Both the position numbers and the translations under genes were made by a program. From NCBI GenBank assembly GCA_038030265.1, contig CM075938.1, positions 48,973,189-49,037,188 on the forward strand: a stretch of DNA of 64,000 bases. The letters run 5' to 3'. Positions within the stretch are counted from its first letter, which is position 1, and every line of letters starts with the position of its first letter. This document shows, piece by piece, positions 35,120 through 48,413 of this stretch. The notes beneath the pieces are model-generated. The model was not told the DNA's origin. It searched no databases and saw only the letters and a program-made list of their open reading frames with translations. The DNA is from Corythucha ciliata (taxonomy: Eukaryota; Arthropoda; Insecta; Hemiptera; Tingidae).

Positions 35120-36080
35120 GTGGAACGCCCCTCGCCGGGTGCCAGGGGGGGGGGGTTTCCGAGGTTTAAGCCCGGCACGAAAGTATGGCATACTGATGGC
35201 GCAAGGCTTCAGCATTGGGAGTCCCTTGGGGCGACCGCCATCATCTTTCAGACGGAGTTCTATGCTATAGAAGCCTGTGCACGGAAGATTAGTGAGAAGG
35301 GTCTTCAGAAAGCGAAGGTCTTCATCATGTCTGACAGCCAGGCGGCTCTTAAAGCCCTAGGTTCAAAACTACTTCGTGAATTCGAAACTAGTTTGGGGCT
35401 GTCTTGAAGCCTTCAGGCCTGTGGCAACGGTAAAAAGCCTTACTTTGATGTGGGTGCCGTGTCACAAAGGGTTTGAGGGGAATGAAATGGCTCATCAACT
35501 CGCGAAGAGAGGATCAAAGATGCCTTACGTGGTCCCGGAGCCATGTCTCTGGGTCACAAAGTCCTTCACGAAGAGGCAGGTGCAGGCGCGGTTGGACGAG
35601 AGGCATCGTAAACACTGGGTTAGACAACCACCTGGTTCAGGCAGGCCAAGCTCTTTGTCACTCTAAAGGGACGATCAGAGAAGGGTTTGATCTCTCTGAG
35701 TCGAGGAGACCTTAGGATCTTGGTGAGACTGCTAACGGAACATTGTGCCCTGCGATATACACTCAGACTAATGGAGAAGTATGACACAGACATTTGCAGA
35801 TTTTGCGACTTGGCCGTGGAAACAGCAGATCACGTACAGTGGGAGTGCGAGGCTCTGGGGCGGTTACGCTTTCACCATCTTGGAAATGATGTGCTTCAAC
35901 CGGAAGACATCTCCAGGACGGCTACGGGGAACATCCTCAACTTCGTTCAGGAGCGGTGGTGATGGATGCTTGGAAACTAGCGTCTTCCTTGGCAGGGCAA
36001 CCTGAGGGGACACTACAATAGATCTTATAGGTCGAGTTGGTAGGAGATAGTTTCTTCTGGGCTTTCCTCCGCGTTTAAAA
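35120..36080 (+). pseudogene. non-LTR retrotransposon 3' part: RNase H and zinc knuckle
   Basis: Three frames separated by frameshifts. The first has the RNase H motifs KVWHTDGARLQ, FQTEFYAIEACA and FIMSDSQAALKAL. The second has MWVPCHKGFEGNEMAHQLAK, where the usual ADxLA aspartate is replaced (AHQLA). The third has a CCHC-type knuckle (CRFCDLAVETADHVQWEC) and ends at 35960. A purine-rich A tail follows near 36080. This is the C-terminal layout of I/R1-group LINEs; the RT part is absent. Confidence 0.85.
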
Positions 36081-36570
36081 AAAGAAAGAAAGAAGAAGAC
36101 AAAAAGCGTTTTCGCCCATTTTTCAAAATGGTTCGATTTGAGCTGTACGCTGGATATGAGTCCCTCCGACCGTGCTGAATTGAGAACTGCAGGCGGTTAA
36201 GGCCAAATAGCCCAAAAAATCGCGGTACTCAACTATAACTACAGTCTATGGGGAGTGTCACACTAGAGCGGCAGCGGGAGCGCGTTTTTTCGTCCGCCGT
36301 CATGCCGCGACAACTTTCTTGTCGCCCCCTCGATTCCTCACTTCTTCCTTCCTTCTTCGCTTCGCCTAGTAAAAGAGTGAGCAAATGAACTTGTTGCTCG
36401 TACATTCCATTTTTTTCGATTGTTCCGTTTTAATTAATAAGTAAGTAATATAAGATAAGACAAGCCCTAAGTATACAAACCCCCTTCCCCTCAGTTAATG
36501 TATTTTGCATTTTATTAACAACAATAATAATAAGTTTACGCATTTTTGAAGCAATTAATCATTTTCTAAT

Positions 36571-36844
36571 AAATCATGCATAAGTCTGTAGCCGTAGGAG
36601 CCTACATAGTCTGTCTTCCCTCGTTGAGGTTCGTCAAAAACGGACCAGTTTCGGCTGCTCGCCATCTTCAGCATTTGCTTTCCCAACCAAACGAAATGGT
36701 GAAGATGGCGAGCAGCCGAAACCGGTCCGTTTTTGACGAACCTCAACGAGGGAAGACAGACGATGTAGGCTCGTACGGCTACAGACTTATGATGATTTAA
36801 CCATTAACCCTCGTAGTTTAGGCGACTCTACTAACAACTTAAAA
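36571..36844. mobile_element. hairpin retroposon-like element, 11-bp target duplication (copy 1)
   Basis: 274 bp bounded by the identical 11-mer CATTTTCTAAT at 36560-36570 and 36845-36855. Two near-perfect inverted arms (36579-36669 and 36699-36791) surround a loop of about 29 nt. A unique tail of about 50 nt follows the right arm and ends in AAAA. Copy 2 is at 43720. The asymmetric tail and the 10-11-bp duplications differ from ordinary MITEs. Penelope-like elements are known, from memory, to have inverted pseudo-LTRs, a short one-sided extension and variable duplications, so that is my best guess. Frames read through the arms are not genes. Confidence 0.8.
36635..36677 (-). ncRNA. hammerhead-ribozyme-like motif in hairpin arm (copy 1)
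   Basis: Minus strand: AAATG (stem I), core CTGAAGA (36671-36665, fits CUGANGA), a GGC/GCC stem II, then GAAA, ACTGGT (stem III, imperfect palindrome), C, and CGTTT completing stem I. The right arm on the plus strand has GTGAAGA, with the first core C lost. Confidence 0.45.
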
Positions 36845-37589
36845 CATTTTCTAATAGCTCTAATTGCTAATCATTTGGGGCAATAGTTTGCCTAGTGGCC
36901 AGTACCGGCTAGCGAGGTCCGCCTGCGTCGAGGCTTTTCATAGGACTTCCGGGCTGATGATAACACAGCCGCCGCCCGCAGGAAAATTCGCGTGGCCCCG
37001 GAAAACTGGCTGAATCGGGCAAATCCGCCGGAATCACAGGAAGAATTCCTTCAACGGCTCGTCCGATGGAAAATCTGTTTCGATTTTCCGATTCCCCGTG
37101 ATGAGAAACCCTGATATACGAGGTTTCATCCATTTCTATATTTTGCCAATTTTGGTCAAAAATCCAAAAAATGTTTTGCCAATTTTCTCAAAGTGTCCCG
37201 ATCTGCACCAAACGAAATTTATGAGTTCTTAGGTCAATGCCGAAATTAGAAGAGCCCCCGGTTTCGGCGCGAAAGGGGCTAAAGCCCCTTCAAAGTGGCT
37301 AAAAATGAGCGTTTTGGACCATTCTTCAAAATGCTTCGATTTTAGCTATATGCTGATTTAGAGTCCCTCCGAACATGCTGAATAGAGAACCGCAGGCGGT
37401 GAAGGCCAAATATCTCCTAAAGCTTGCGTCTGCCCCCCTCAAAGTGACCAAAACTGACCGTTTCGCGTTGCCCTTGGTTTCGGCCAAATTTCTCTGCTCC
37501 ACCGTGGGCTAGCGAGGTCCGCCTGTCTCGAGGCTTTACCAAACCTAAACTGTACGCCTCTGGTGGTACTCCATTGTCTTTTTCAGGAA

Positions 37590-38480
37590 GCTGACACCGC
37601 AAAATTGGTTTCTAACATGCTAGATCCGCAAAATTTGGTTTTTGTGGTTGCCAAACCGACAAAAAAATGTATTGTATAATTCTTTTAAAGGGTGAAATCC
37701 GTTTTTGAATCAGCTGAAACCGTGAAATTATATTCTGTAAGTGTTGAACTCGCGAAATTTAGACTCCGGAAAAGCCCGGAATTGCTTTTTGTAAGGTCCC
37801 AAACCCGTGAAATTGCTTTTTCGACCGAGTCAACCCAAGTGACATTGGATGTTATTGAGTCGGTCAACCCCGCAAATTCGGCTTTTTAGGGAGCCGAACT
37901 TATAATTTAGCGATTTAGGTATTTGAGTGAGTAAAACACGAAATTGAGTTCTGTGAGCTCCAATAATTTATGCCAGGGCACAGCCTTAGGGCTATCTGGC
38001 ATGGCTAATATTAAATGAATTAGTTGTATCGACTTTGTATTTATAAATAAATTTCAACAAATAATCCGCGAAAATTGGGCTTTGGAAGGGGCAAACCAGC
38101 GAATTTTTCAACTTGTAGATCGTACAACTGCAAAATTTTATTTTAAAGTAGCCGGCGTAATTGAGGTTTTCAAGGAGCTAAGGGCAAAATTCGTTCTTAA
38201 ATTACTTAAAACCTCGAAATTGGATTCTGTAAGTGTCAAGTCCGCGACATTTGGACTTCGGAGGAGGCCAAACCGTGGAATGGATTTTTTTATGAATGAC
38301 CAAAACCCGTGAAATTGATTTTTTGAATAAGTCAACTCCACGTAATTGGCTTTTTAGGGAGTCAATTCTGCGAAGTTGGCGATTCGAGAGAGAAAGCGTA
38401 CTTATTGGTACTGTGAGAGTCAATAAAACGCAAAATTTTGGTTTTGAAAGAGCCAAAGCCACGAAATTGATCTTGCACGC
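37590..38480 (+). repeat. degenerate array, family A, upstream of AKAP10
   Basis: Units resembling CCGCGAAATTGGCTTTTTAG with GGAGTCAA, at about 30-40 bp spacing. Open frames on both strands are repeat artefacts. The array ends about 200 bp before the AKAP10 start. Confidence 0.7.
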
Positions 38481-38692
38481 ACAACATGAATGAGAGTGTG
38501 TAAGGAAGGAAATGAGAGAGTGTGTGTGCCTTCACCAGAAAACCTTTAACTACGCCCGTGTGGATTGAGGAGCCTACAAGTCCAACTGCCTTGAAGTCAC
38601 TTTTATTTCTTTTATTTTTCAGGCCTCAATCATTATTTAGAGAAAGAAAAATGGGGAAAAAGAACGAAGCAATGCCGATTAAATGAAATGTG

Positions 38693-41600
38693 ATGATGCT
38701 GAACTTCTGGAAGAAGGAGAACAGCAAGGAGAGCAGATCGCCGCATGGATCACCCAAAAAAGGCGTCAAATCTGTTTCCAGCTTTGACGGAGGCTGCTTG
38801 CAACCTGTCGCCGGTGTCGTCTTCGGAGGAGCTGAGAACGTCATCTCGGGGCCTTTGGCCAGAATCAACACCGACGTCACGTGTAAGTTTTTTGACTTAT
38901 TAATTTGACTTATTAAGAGCAGTTTGTCCTACTCGGCTCCCTCCCGCTTAAAAAAAAAAAAAATGTACACTTTCAGGTAAATCGCGGTGTGAAAGAAAGT
39001 CTCGCCTGTCACTCTCCCTCGAAGACAATCGAGACAATAAAATCGCGCTGTCGTATTTTAGTCAATTCATGGAGTCCAAAGGACTTGCGAATTTATTTAA
39101 CCTTTTAACTGAACTCGAAGGCCTTGATTTTCGATTGGTGATCTCACAACAACATAAACGAACAGGATCCTCGTCGAATTCCCCTTCGAAGCACTACAAT
39201 TCGTTTCAGCCTGGCGCCAACGAAGGTTCGTCCTAAACGCCTACCCCTCATTTTTTTTTTTTTTTCAATTAGTTAATTTTTTAGTAGAAGTGCAGAGCGA
39301 GGCTGTTTTACGTCGTATAATTTCCGTGTATTTTTCGGATGATTCCTCTTCCAAAGTCAAACTCCTTGACGATACTCTGCGGACGATAATTTTGTCCCAG
39401 AACAATGGGTCTGATGCTACTTCCAGTTTGAATGCCATTCGAATGGCGCTGTATCAACAAATTAAAAAAGAGTTGAGTTACAAATTTTGGTGGAATTATT
39501 TTGGGTTAATTACAATTTTGATGGTTTTCTGTAGAGGACTGTGGACGGAATTTTTGAAAAGCGATTGGCACTATAAGTACCTTATTGAAGTAATGACAAG
39601 CGGCACTATGTCTCTGGGTGATGTTCTGTACAACGATTTGTGCTTCGCGAGTTTTTACGATGTAATTACAACGGATTTTAATTGATTTATTGGAATTATT
39701 TAATCCCATTTTTTTTAAGTTTGTTGAACAGGAGGGGTTTAGTTCTGTGATAGAGTTTTGGCTCGCCGCTACTGGCTTTGAAAAACAATATAGCGAAGCC
39801 TTCGATTCTTCGCCCGAGCAAATTCAAAATGATGCTATGAACATTTACGATAGGTGAGTTTTGTTATTGTAGGAAGCAGGCAAGGTGAAATCACCGAAGC
39901 GTGAACGATTGTTTTTATCTTATCTCGAGACAAATTAAATTTTATTTTTCTTCCACATTTTTTTTTCTGTGTCCTACAATGAATGTATCACTCTCAAATT
40001 CAGGTATCTATCGCTTCAAGCGATCGATCCCATCGGCGTGAGCGATCGCGTACGTTTGACCGTTGAAACGGGCATTTGCGGTGAGGAGGAACGGACGTCG
40101 GTCACGTGTTTCGATCCGGCGATCATAGCCGCCGAAGATTTTCTAACTCGAGTCTCCCTTCGGCCGTTTTTAACGTCTCACCAGTATTTGTCTCTTTTGG
40201 CGGATGTTATGAGTTCAACGTCGTCGCGGACGACGACAACAACGACAGCTAACCACAGTCCGGCGTCGTCCGTTATAACGGACGGGAGTGTGAATCATTG
40301 CGTTCATCCGTCGGGCCAGGACTCTTTATGGAGGCGGTCGAGGCATAGGTAAGGAAGACAGGGGTGGGGGTCTTTTTTTTTCTTAAAGCCTATTTGTTTA
40401 TTACGGCAGTGGTTTGTGCTTCGGGCGCATTGACTCGCTTGGAAGGTACGAAACTGACATTGAGCCTGAACCTGACAAGAAATCCGGTAAGTTGAAACCT
40501 CGCTGTTTTTATGTCAAGGTGATTGCTGCTCTGGAATAGTGTTGGAGGGAGGGGGAGTATTAATTGTAGGGATCCAAATTCTCCGAAATCACACTTGAGG
40601 GGAACTGAGTGGAACTGGACCAATACCTTCCTCGCCCTGTGTTCCCTCATTGGTCTCGTCTGTTGAAAACGATCGCCTGGTAGGGATGAACCCTACCCTC
40701 TTGGAGAGAAATAGGCCTATACATACATATAGGGAGCTTCTTGAGAAAACACAGCTCACCTTCAAGCCCCTTCCCTCGAACCATAGCTGTTTGGGGCGGG
40801 CGCCGCGCAATCGACAGGCCTAAAAGCCAAGGAAGAACCTCAGGCCAGGCTGTCTACAAACTGAAAACGCAGGGAAATTTGCCAACACTGGAAAATCCTG
40901 GGTCTTTCGAGAATTTATGAGAAAATTCAGGAAAATATTGCCAAGTCTTCTCCATTGAGTCAAGCGAAATAGTACGACTCTGGCTCATAGTGTTCTTATT
41001 TAGGCTCAAGGCATTTCTTTACAAAAAATGCGGCCCAGGGGCGCAACTAGTAGACGTAGGTTCTGGAAAAAGCACACAATTTCACTTCAATGAACACATT
41101 TTTTTTTTTAAATCTTTGCAAATCGTCAGTTTTGCCATTTTCAACGCGCAAGGAGCGAATTGTCCGTATAGCAATTTTTCGGGCACGAAAAATTGACAAC
41201 AAACGTTCAAAACATAAGTAAAAAAAAGTTTGGAACATTTTTGGTGACGCAAATAGTTAGTCAAGCCATTTTATTGGGCGAAAGTAGTCAGTTCATTCAT
41301 TTTTGGGGGTGCGAGTAAATATTTGGGGGGGGGGGTCACTTAGTAAGGTGGAGATGGCCCTGTTCGGTTGGGAACGAAATAATCAGTTTATCGTTTTAAT
41401 TGTACGAAAAGCCTGTTTGACCATTTTTTGACGACTGACAGACTATTTAATCATTTTCAAGGCAATCTGTAAACCGGGAATGACGGTTTCACCATCTTTA
41501 GGACGTGAATAGTCAGTTTTGGTTATTATAAGGGTACGAATCTTCAGTTCGAGCATTTTCAAGGCTTGAATCACCAGTTTCGTCATTTTAATTAAGAAAA

Positions 41601-44600
41601 AAGCTCATTAGCAGCTATAATTGTGAGAAATTGCTCATCCACAACCGAAATTGTAAAAACGCCAATTCTCGGTCAATACTGAGAAAAAGCGCCAATTCAA
41701 GGCTACAAGTTAAAAAAAATTGAGAAAAGGTGCTAGTTAACAGCTCAAAAAATTGAGGAAAAATGCTCATTCGCAGCCAAAATTGAATGAAATGAACGCA
41801 AAATCACTCGCAGCCTAGTCTTTTATCTGAGAAATTGTAAGTTTCGGGTCGGGGTCTTGACCTTCGCGAAATTTGCAAGTTAAATTCTGCTTCTTTCCCC
41901 CCGAGGCCGCGATAAAAATCTGCGGAATCGCCAGTTTTGAGTCTAAATTTCAGTTTCCGATCTTTAATTTTTTGACATTTCAAATTTCTGGCATTTATTT
42001 TCGCGAAATAGCAAGTTTTGGAACTATTTTATTTAGAGGTCGCGGTACTAATACTAGCCGGGCACGACAGCGCTTAAAGTCTAACGAATAGCCGCAAAAT
42101 CGAAACATTTTTCAGGCAAATATGTTCAAAATTGTAAATTTATTTTCTGAATATTAACGATATTGCTAGTTCCTGGATTGAATTCGGTGAAATTGACAGT
42201 TTTGGGTCTAAATCGCCGCGAAATTTACAGTTTCGAGTCATTGAGTCTTAATTTTTGCGACCAAAGACTGACGATTATCCACAAACTTGGAATTTTATTA
42301 ACTAATTGTCCGTAAGATTGCAATTTTGGGTTTTAGCTCTTGCGAAAATGCATGTTCGGGGTCTTAATTTTTGCAAGAATGCAAGTTTCGGGGCTAAATA
42401 TTCGTGAAATTTAAGTATGCCACGGTTTTTTGTGGGCAAGGACCCCGGGCCTAGCCGGATGGCGTCGTAGGCTGACGAGGCTCATACTCTGCGTCGTACC
42501 CCTAACAAAAGGCAAATATCCGCGAAATTTGAAGTTTCCTGGCTCTGTTTTCGCGAAATTGCAAGTTTCAGGTCCGATTGCACGTTTGGGACCCCTTTTC
42601 TTTTTTTTTGCGGGAGCAGACCTTGGGGGTATAGCTGAGCGATTGCGACGTTGGGTCATAATTTCAGCGAAATTACGCGTTCCCTGCCTGGACATCCACT
42701 AAATTGGAAGTCTCGGGTCCAAATTTAAGTGAAACTGCAAGTTCAGGACCTTAGTTAAAGCCAAACTGCAAGTTTTGAGGCATTTTTTGCGGCGGTGGAT
42801 CCAACAGGCTAGCCGGCCCAAACATCGGCAAAAACCTTGAACGAATACTCATGAAATTGGAAGACACCAGCGCCCGTGCCCACGTGCGTGCGAGCAATCA
42901 CAACTGGACGTGCCCTTTTGACCCAACCTGTAATCCCCCTCCCCCCATACTGTCCTTATTCATGGCTCTTGTTGTACAGACGAATACGCTCATGGGCTTA
43001 GGGGAATGCGAAAATCCCCCCCCCCCCACTGTCTTGAGCTAGCTACACTATTCAGTATCCCAACTGCAGTATCCAAAAGGTTGCGGGGTATTCGGAACGA
43101 ATGGGGTCTGTTTATCGTTTTTAATAGGACGCGAATTAAAGTTTTTTGGGCGAAGATTGTCAGTTTGGCCATTTTCAAGGTGCTAATGGGCGGTTTTTGG
43201 AGCGCAAGCAGTAGGTTTTACCTTTTACAGAGCACGAATCGTGAATTTAGGCATTTTCAATGCGTTAACCGTCATCTTTCAGAGCGTGTATGGTCAGTTA
43301 AGCCATTTTTAATGCGCATAAAGTCAGTTCTGCTAATTTTAGAGCGTGAACAGTCATTTTTGCCATTTCGAGGGCCCGGATTTTTATAGTACGTGAGTAG
43401 TCGGTGTGACTACTTGTACTTGTAAGGCACGAATCGTCAGTTTACGTATTTTCAAAGCGCAAATGATCAATTTTTGCTAGTTTTGGAGCGCGAATGTTCA
43501 GTTCTGCTATTTTCCAGAAGGTTCTACTATTTGCCAGAAGGCTTTCCAAATCTCTCAAAGACTTCCAAGCTTTGTGAACGGTTTCAAATAGCTTCCGTAG
43601 GCTTTCAGTGGCTATTCCAAAAGGCACTCCAAGTCTCTTGGAGGCTTTCGTAGGCTTTCAAAGCTTTTCATAGGCAATCTCAAAGCCTATCTAAGGCTTC
43701 TGAAAGCTTTCTAAAATCTAAATCATGAATAAGTCTGTAGCCGTAGGAGCCTACATCGTCTGTCTTCCCTCGTTGAGGTTCGTCAAAAACGGACCGGTTT
43801 CGGCTGCTCGCCATCTTCAGCATTTGGTTTCCCAACTGAAACCTGTCTGTTTTTGACGAACCTCAACGAGGGAAGACAGACGATGTAGGCTCGTACGGCT
43901 ACAGACTTATGCATGATTTAACCACTAACCCTCGTAGTTTAAGCGACTCTACTAACAACTTAAATCTCTCTAAAATCTTCCGGCGAAGGCTTTCAGTGGC
44001 TATCCCACGATCCTGGCCTCGACCTGACCTGGCAAAACCGAGCCAAGGTGGAGACCCCGCGGCTCACCAGGGGCCTTAGTACGAAAGTTCGGGAAAAAAT
44101 GCCGCACGCGGGATCCAAGGACGCCGAATAAGAAATAACATTATCCCGCCATAGCAACCGCATCACGTGGCATTTTCACACGGGTTCGTACTAAGGCCCC
44201 TGGTCTGATGCAGAACCGCGAGGACGAAACGGCTGAGCTGGTGACGTTGCGGATAAGCTCCGCAGCTTTGTTTAATGATGAACGCGAAAGAAGTTAGGAG
44301 TTGGACCCACCATACGTTACTATAGTAGAGACCGAAAAGTAGGACTATTTTGTCCTCTCGCCGAACTCCTCAAAAATGAGCTTTACAAAGTAGGTCATGT
44401 CCGGGGAAAAGTAGGACACCTTAATTTCAGGTCTATCAGTGTCACTATTTTTAGGGTTCGAATCGTCAGTTTAGTTAATTTTCGTGTGCGAACGGTCAGT
44501 TGAGTTCTTTTCAAAGCGCTAACATTAGTTTGGCAATTTTTGTAGAGCGAATGACCAGTTTGGCCCATTTTTAGGGGTGTACATTATCAGTAAAACAATT

Positions 44601-46415
44601 TTTCAAGACGCTGTAAATATTTTAGCCGTTTGTAGGGCGTGAATCGCCCGTTTAGCCATTTACAAGGCACCAGTCGTCAGTATTTTGAAACGTCTGTAGG
44701 GCGAGAATAGGTTCATAGGTAGGGTAGGTAGGACATTTTTAGAGGGCGAATCGCCTGTTTTCTGTTTGGAAGGCGCGAATCGTCAGGTTTGGTGCCATTT
44801 TCCGGGGTTGGGGCAATAGTCCGTCAAGCCATAGAGCGTGAATGGTCAGTTTGGCATTTTTAGCGTTTGAGTTGACAGTTTGACTATTTTTAGTGCACAA
44901 GTTGCCTTTGGAACTTTCGAGAGGTGTGCATCGTCAGTTACACCATCTGTGGGTTGAGAATGGTCGGTTTGACAATTTTGGAGCGCGAATTTGCCACTTG
45001 CGATTTTGGTTGTTTTTGTTGGTTTGACTATCTTTGGGTACGATTTGTCATTTCTGATATTTTTAGGGACAATGGAGAATGTGTGAACGGCCAGTTTAGC
45101 CATTTCGTGGCGGCAAAGTGTTATTATGACCAATTTCAGGTCTTATCAATGCCCCTAGTTTTAGGGTTCTAGTCGTCGTTCATTCAATTTTTGGGTGCGG
45201 TCTGTTGAGCCATTTCCAAAGCGCAAATCGTCAGTTTAACGATTTTTTAAACCCAAAAAGTTTGTTTTGGCATTTTAATGGCGCGAAGAGTCCATCTAGG
45301 GCGTGAATTATCTGTTAATCCTTTTTAGGGCTTGAATTGCCAGTTCGATTTGATCTTAGAGCGCGAATTGTCAGTTCAGTGATTTTCTGCGCGTGAAGTT
45401 CCAGTTTGCCGTTTTCAAAGCGCTAACGGTCAGGTTGGCAATTTTTATGAATCGTATGGCCAGTTTGGCCCACTTTTGGGGAAGCAAACAGTCGGTTTAG
45501 CCTTTTACAATGCACACAATCAATAGGCATGCCATGTGTAGGGTGAAAGGGGTCAGTTTTGCCATCTTTAGAGCTCGAATTGCCTGTATAACGGTTTTTT
45601 TAAAACCCAAATAGTCAGTTTTGCCATTTTTATGGCGCGAATAGTCCCCCAAACCATTTCTAGGACGCAAATTGTCAATTCAGCCATTTTCAAAGCACGA
45701 ACGGTCAGCTTGGCCAATTATTTGGAGGAGCAAATTGTCAGTTTAGCGATTCGTTAGGCGTGAATAGTCAGTTTAGTCATTTACAAGGTGCAAAAGGGCG
45801 AAAATAGGACCAGATCAGACATTTTTTGCACGTTAATTTTAGGGGGAGGGAGTCGTCAGTGTAGACGTTTTTATGGCGAGTAGTTCCAATTTTCAGGGCG
45901 TATAAAGCCAATTGGGCCATTTTTTGGATGCACCTTGCCAGAGAAGCTACTTTCAGGGCGCGAAGAGTCAGTTTAGCTGTTTAAAAGGCGCCAATCATGC
46001 TGTATCGACCGTAAAATCCATGTAGTCAAGTACCCGCGGCCCCGGCCGTTTGGCTACTCGTATGTTGAAAATTCCAACCTCCCCCTCCCCCTTTCCTATT
46101 TGCTCCTATAATTTTTTAACAGAAACAGTCTGACAATCATCTTAATTTTTTACGAACGGTTTTAATATTGACGCAAGATTTCTTCATTTGACAGAATCTC
46201 GTATTAGCCGAGTTGTGAAACTTCTAATGAACAAGGACGAGCAAAAAGTAAGTCGAATCAACTAACAACGCATCGGAATGTTTTATTTAAAAATAAATGA
46301 AAATTTGAATTACGCTTAGACCCAAGAAGACATGGCTTGGCGAGTCGCTGAGATGATCGTCAAAGACATCACTAGCGTCACCATGGGATCTACCAATTCC
46401 GACGATGATCTTTAG
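38693..46415 (+). CDS. AKAP10: A-kinase anchor protein 10 (D-AKAP2)
   Basis: Nine exons in frame: 38693-38882, 38977-39225, 39285-39471, 39535-39661, 39732-39853, 40004-40348, 40410-40486, 46195-46247 and 46320-46415, giving 481 aa (mammalian AKAP10 is about 660). It starts MMLNFWKKENSKESRSPHGS. RGS homology is split: SYFSQFMESKGLANLFNLLT (exon 2) and LWTEFLKSDWHYKYLIEVMT (exon 4), then a second RGS domain (about residues 232-355: VIEFWLAATGFEKQY, RYLSLQAIDPIGVSDRVRL). Exon 7 has the conserved FGRIDSLGRYETDIEPEPD. Exon 9 encodes the amphipathic PKA-binding helix MAWRVAEMIVKDI near the C-terminus. The protein anchors PKA regulatory subunits and, through its RGS domains, binds small GTPases. 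AATAAA at 46646-46651 is the likely poly(A) signal. Intron 7 is 5.7 kb of repeats. Confidence 0.94.
43720..43968. mobile_element. hairpin retroposon-like element, 10-bp target duplication (copy 2)
   Basis: Flanked by the identical 10-mer TCTAAAATCT at 43710-43719 and 43969-43978. It has the same arms and one-sided tail as copy 1 (tail CCCTCGTAGTTTAAGCGACT ... CTAACAACTTAAA). The right arm has lost about 20 nt near the loop. Inserted in AKAP10 intron 7. Confidence 0.8.
43785..43826 (-). ncRNA. hammerhead-ribozyme-like motif (copy 2, best preserved)
   Basis: Minus strand: AAATG stem I strand, core CTGAAGA (43820-43814), stem II TGGCGAGCAGCC (GGC/GCC), GAAA, stem III ACCGGT (a perfect palindrome, 43798-43793), cleavage-site C, then CGTTT pairing with AAATG (C-G, G-U, three U-A). 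This fits the consensus of minimal type-I hammerheads with a very short palindromic stem III, which act as dimers. It is not shown to be active. Confidence 0.5.
44005..44410. repeat. dispersed repeat (family of 25605-25850), interrupted
   Basis: Matches the 25605 copy before and after an insertion at 44066-44204: CTCGACCTGACCTGGC-like left part; ACGTTGCGGATAAGC and AGCTTTGTTTAATGATGAAC right part. Confidence 0.6.
44066..44204. mobile_element. 139-bp MITE with 20-bp perfect terminal inverted repeats
   Basis: Starts ACCAGGGGCCTTAGTACGAA (44066-44085) and ends with its exact complement (44185-44204). Inner imperfect complementarity (AAATGCCGCACGCGGG against CATCACGTGGCATTTT) extends the hairpin. 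It sits inside the dispersed repeat at a CACCAGG-like site. No second copy is seen in this window. Confidence 0.8.
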
Positions 46416-46867
46416 TTTTCGGTCGCACATGCGTTCACTTTGCGTCTTCTTTTTGTCGTTACCTACATGAGGACCTCTTGTTTAGTTTCTAGGAAGGGCT
46501 AAGACAAAAATTGCCCAATCCGCAACGTGATAAAAGTCTATCTTCTTACTAGACGTAATATTTTTCATACACGCTGATAATTAATTACGGGCCTGTTATT
46601 TTTTTTTTTTTTTACTATTCATGTGCAATGAAAGCCCTTAATGACAATAAAACTACGTTTACGTTAAATCATTTTTTTCCCCAAAAATGACGCTTAAAAA
46701 CAACTCTTTAGTCATTTAGTTTTGTTGTACGTACGAGAATATCAACATTAAAAACAAACAAATTATTTATTGTGATATAATAAAATATATATTTGTGTAT
46801 TCAAGTCATCAATTTAACGAAAAAGAAAAAAAAATCCTGAGTTCCACCTTAGGGGCAAATTTTCCTT

Positions 46868-48258
<1,391 letters not shown>

Positions 48259-48413
48259 TTTCAAAAGGCTTGGCCACACATGTGTCCATATTGAATTAAT
48301 ATCTTCAAATATTAATTAATCTCAAGTATTGCCTAGAAACCGACCAACTGCAAATGGAAACACATTGTAACATATTTGGCAAATATTGACACATGTGTGG
48401 CCCCTTCTTGAAG
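48259..48413. mobile_element. palindromic MITE
   Basis: Left arm TTCAAAAGGCTTGGCCACAC then ATGTGTCCATATT; right arm AATATTGACACATGTGTGGC then CCCTTCTTGAA. A further partial arm (CACACATGTGCCAATATTTG) follows near 48480, so a second diverged half-copy may be attached. Confidence 0.7.

Larger units (their letters stand above)
36105..37520 (+). repeat. dispersed repeat with internal ~110-bp direct duplication
   Basis: The segment beginning GCGTTTTCGCCCATTTTTCA (about 36108) and ending GCGGTTAAGGCCAAATA recurs at 37303-37415 with moderate divergence. GGCTAGCGAGGTCCGCCTG occurs at 36908 and 37507. Parts match 21290-21640. The hairpin element 36571-36844 lies inside. No coding sequence is recognised. 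Confidence 0.6.
41270..46000. repeat. degenerate arrays of families C, B and D in AKAP10 intron 7
   Basis: Family C (GGGCGCGAATCGTCAGTTTA with GCCATTTT) covers about 41270-41590, 43110-43510 and 44440-45980. Family B in reverse covers 41590-41830. Family D (TTCGCGAAATTGCAAGTTTC with GGGTC) covers about 41840-42850. 43540-43710 is a shorter GGCTTTCNAAG-type repeat broken by the hairpin element. 40490-41260 holds nothing recognisable. There are runs of 10 or more G/C at 41328 and 43017. Confidence 0.75.

Noticed and set aside
36555..36800. Two opposite-strand frames with nearly the same protein (VKNGPVSAARHL...FDEPQRGKTD)
   Set aside because: They arise from the two inverted arms of the hairpin element, which encode the same sequence on both strands.
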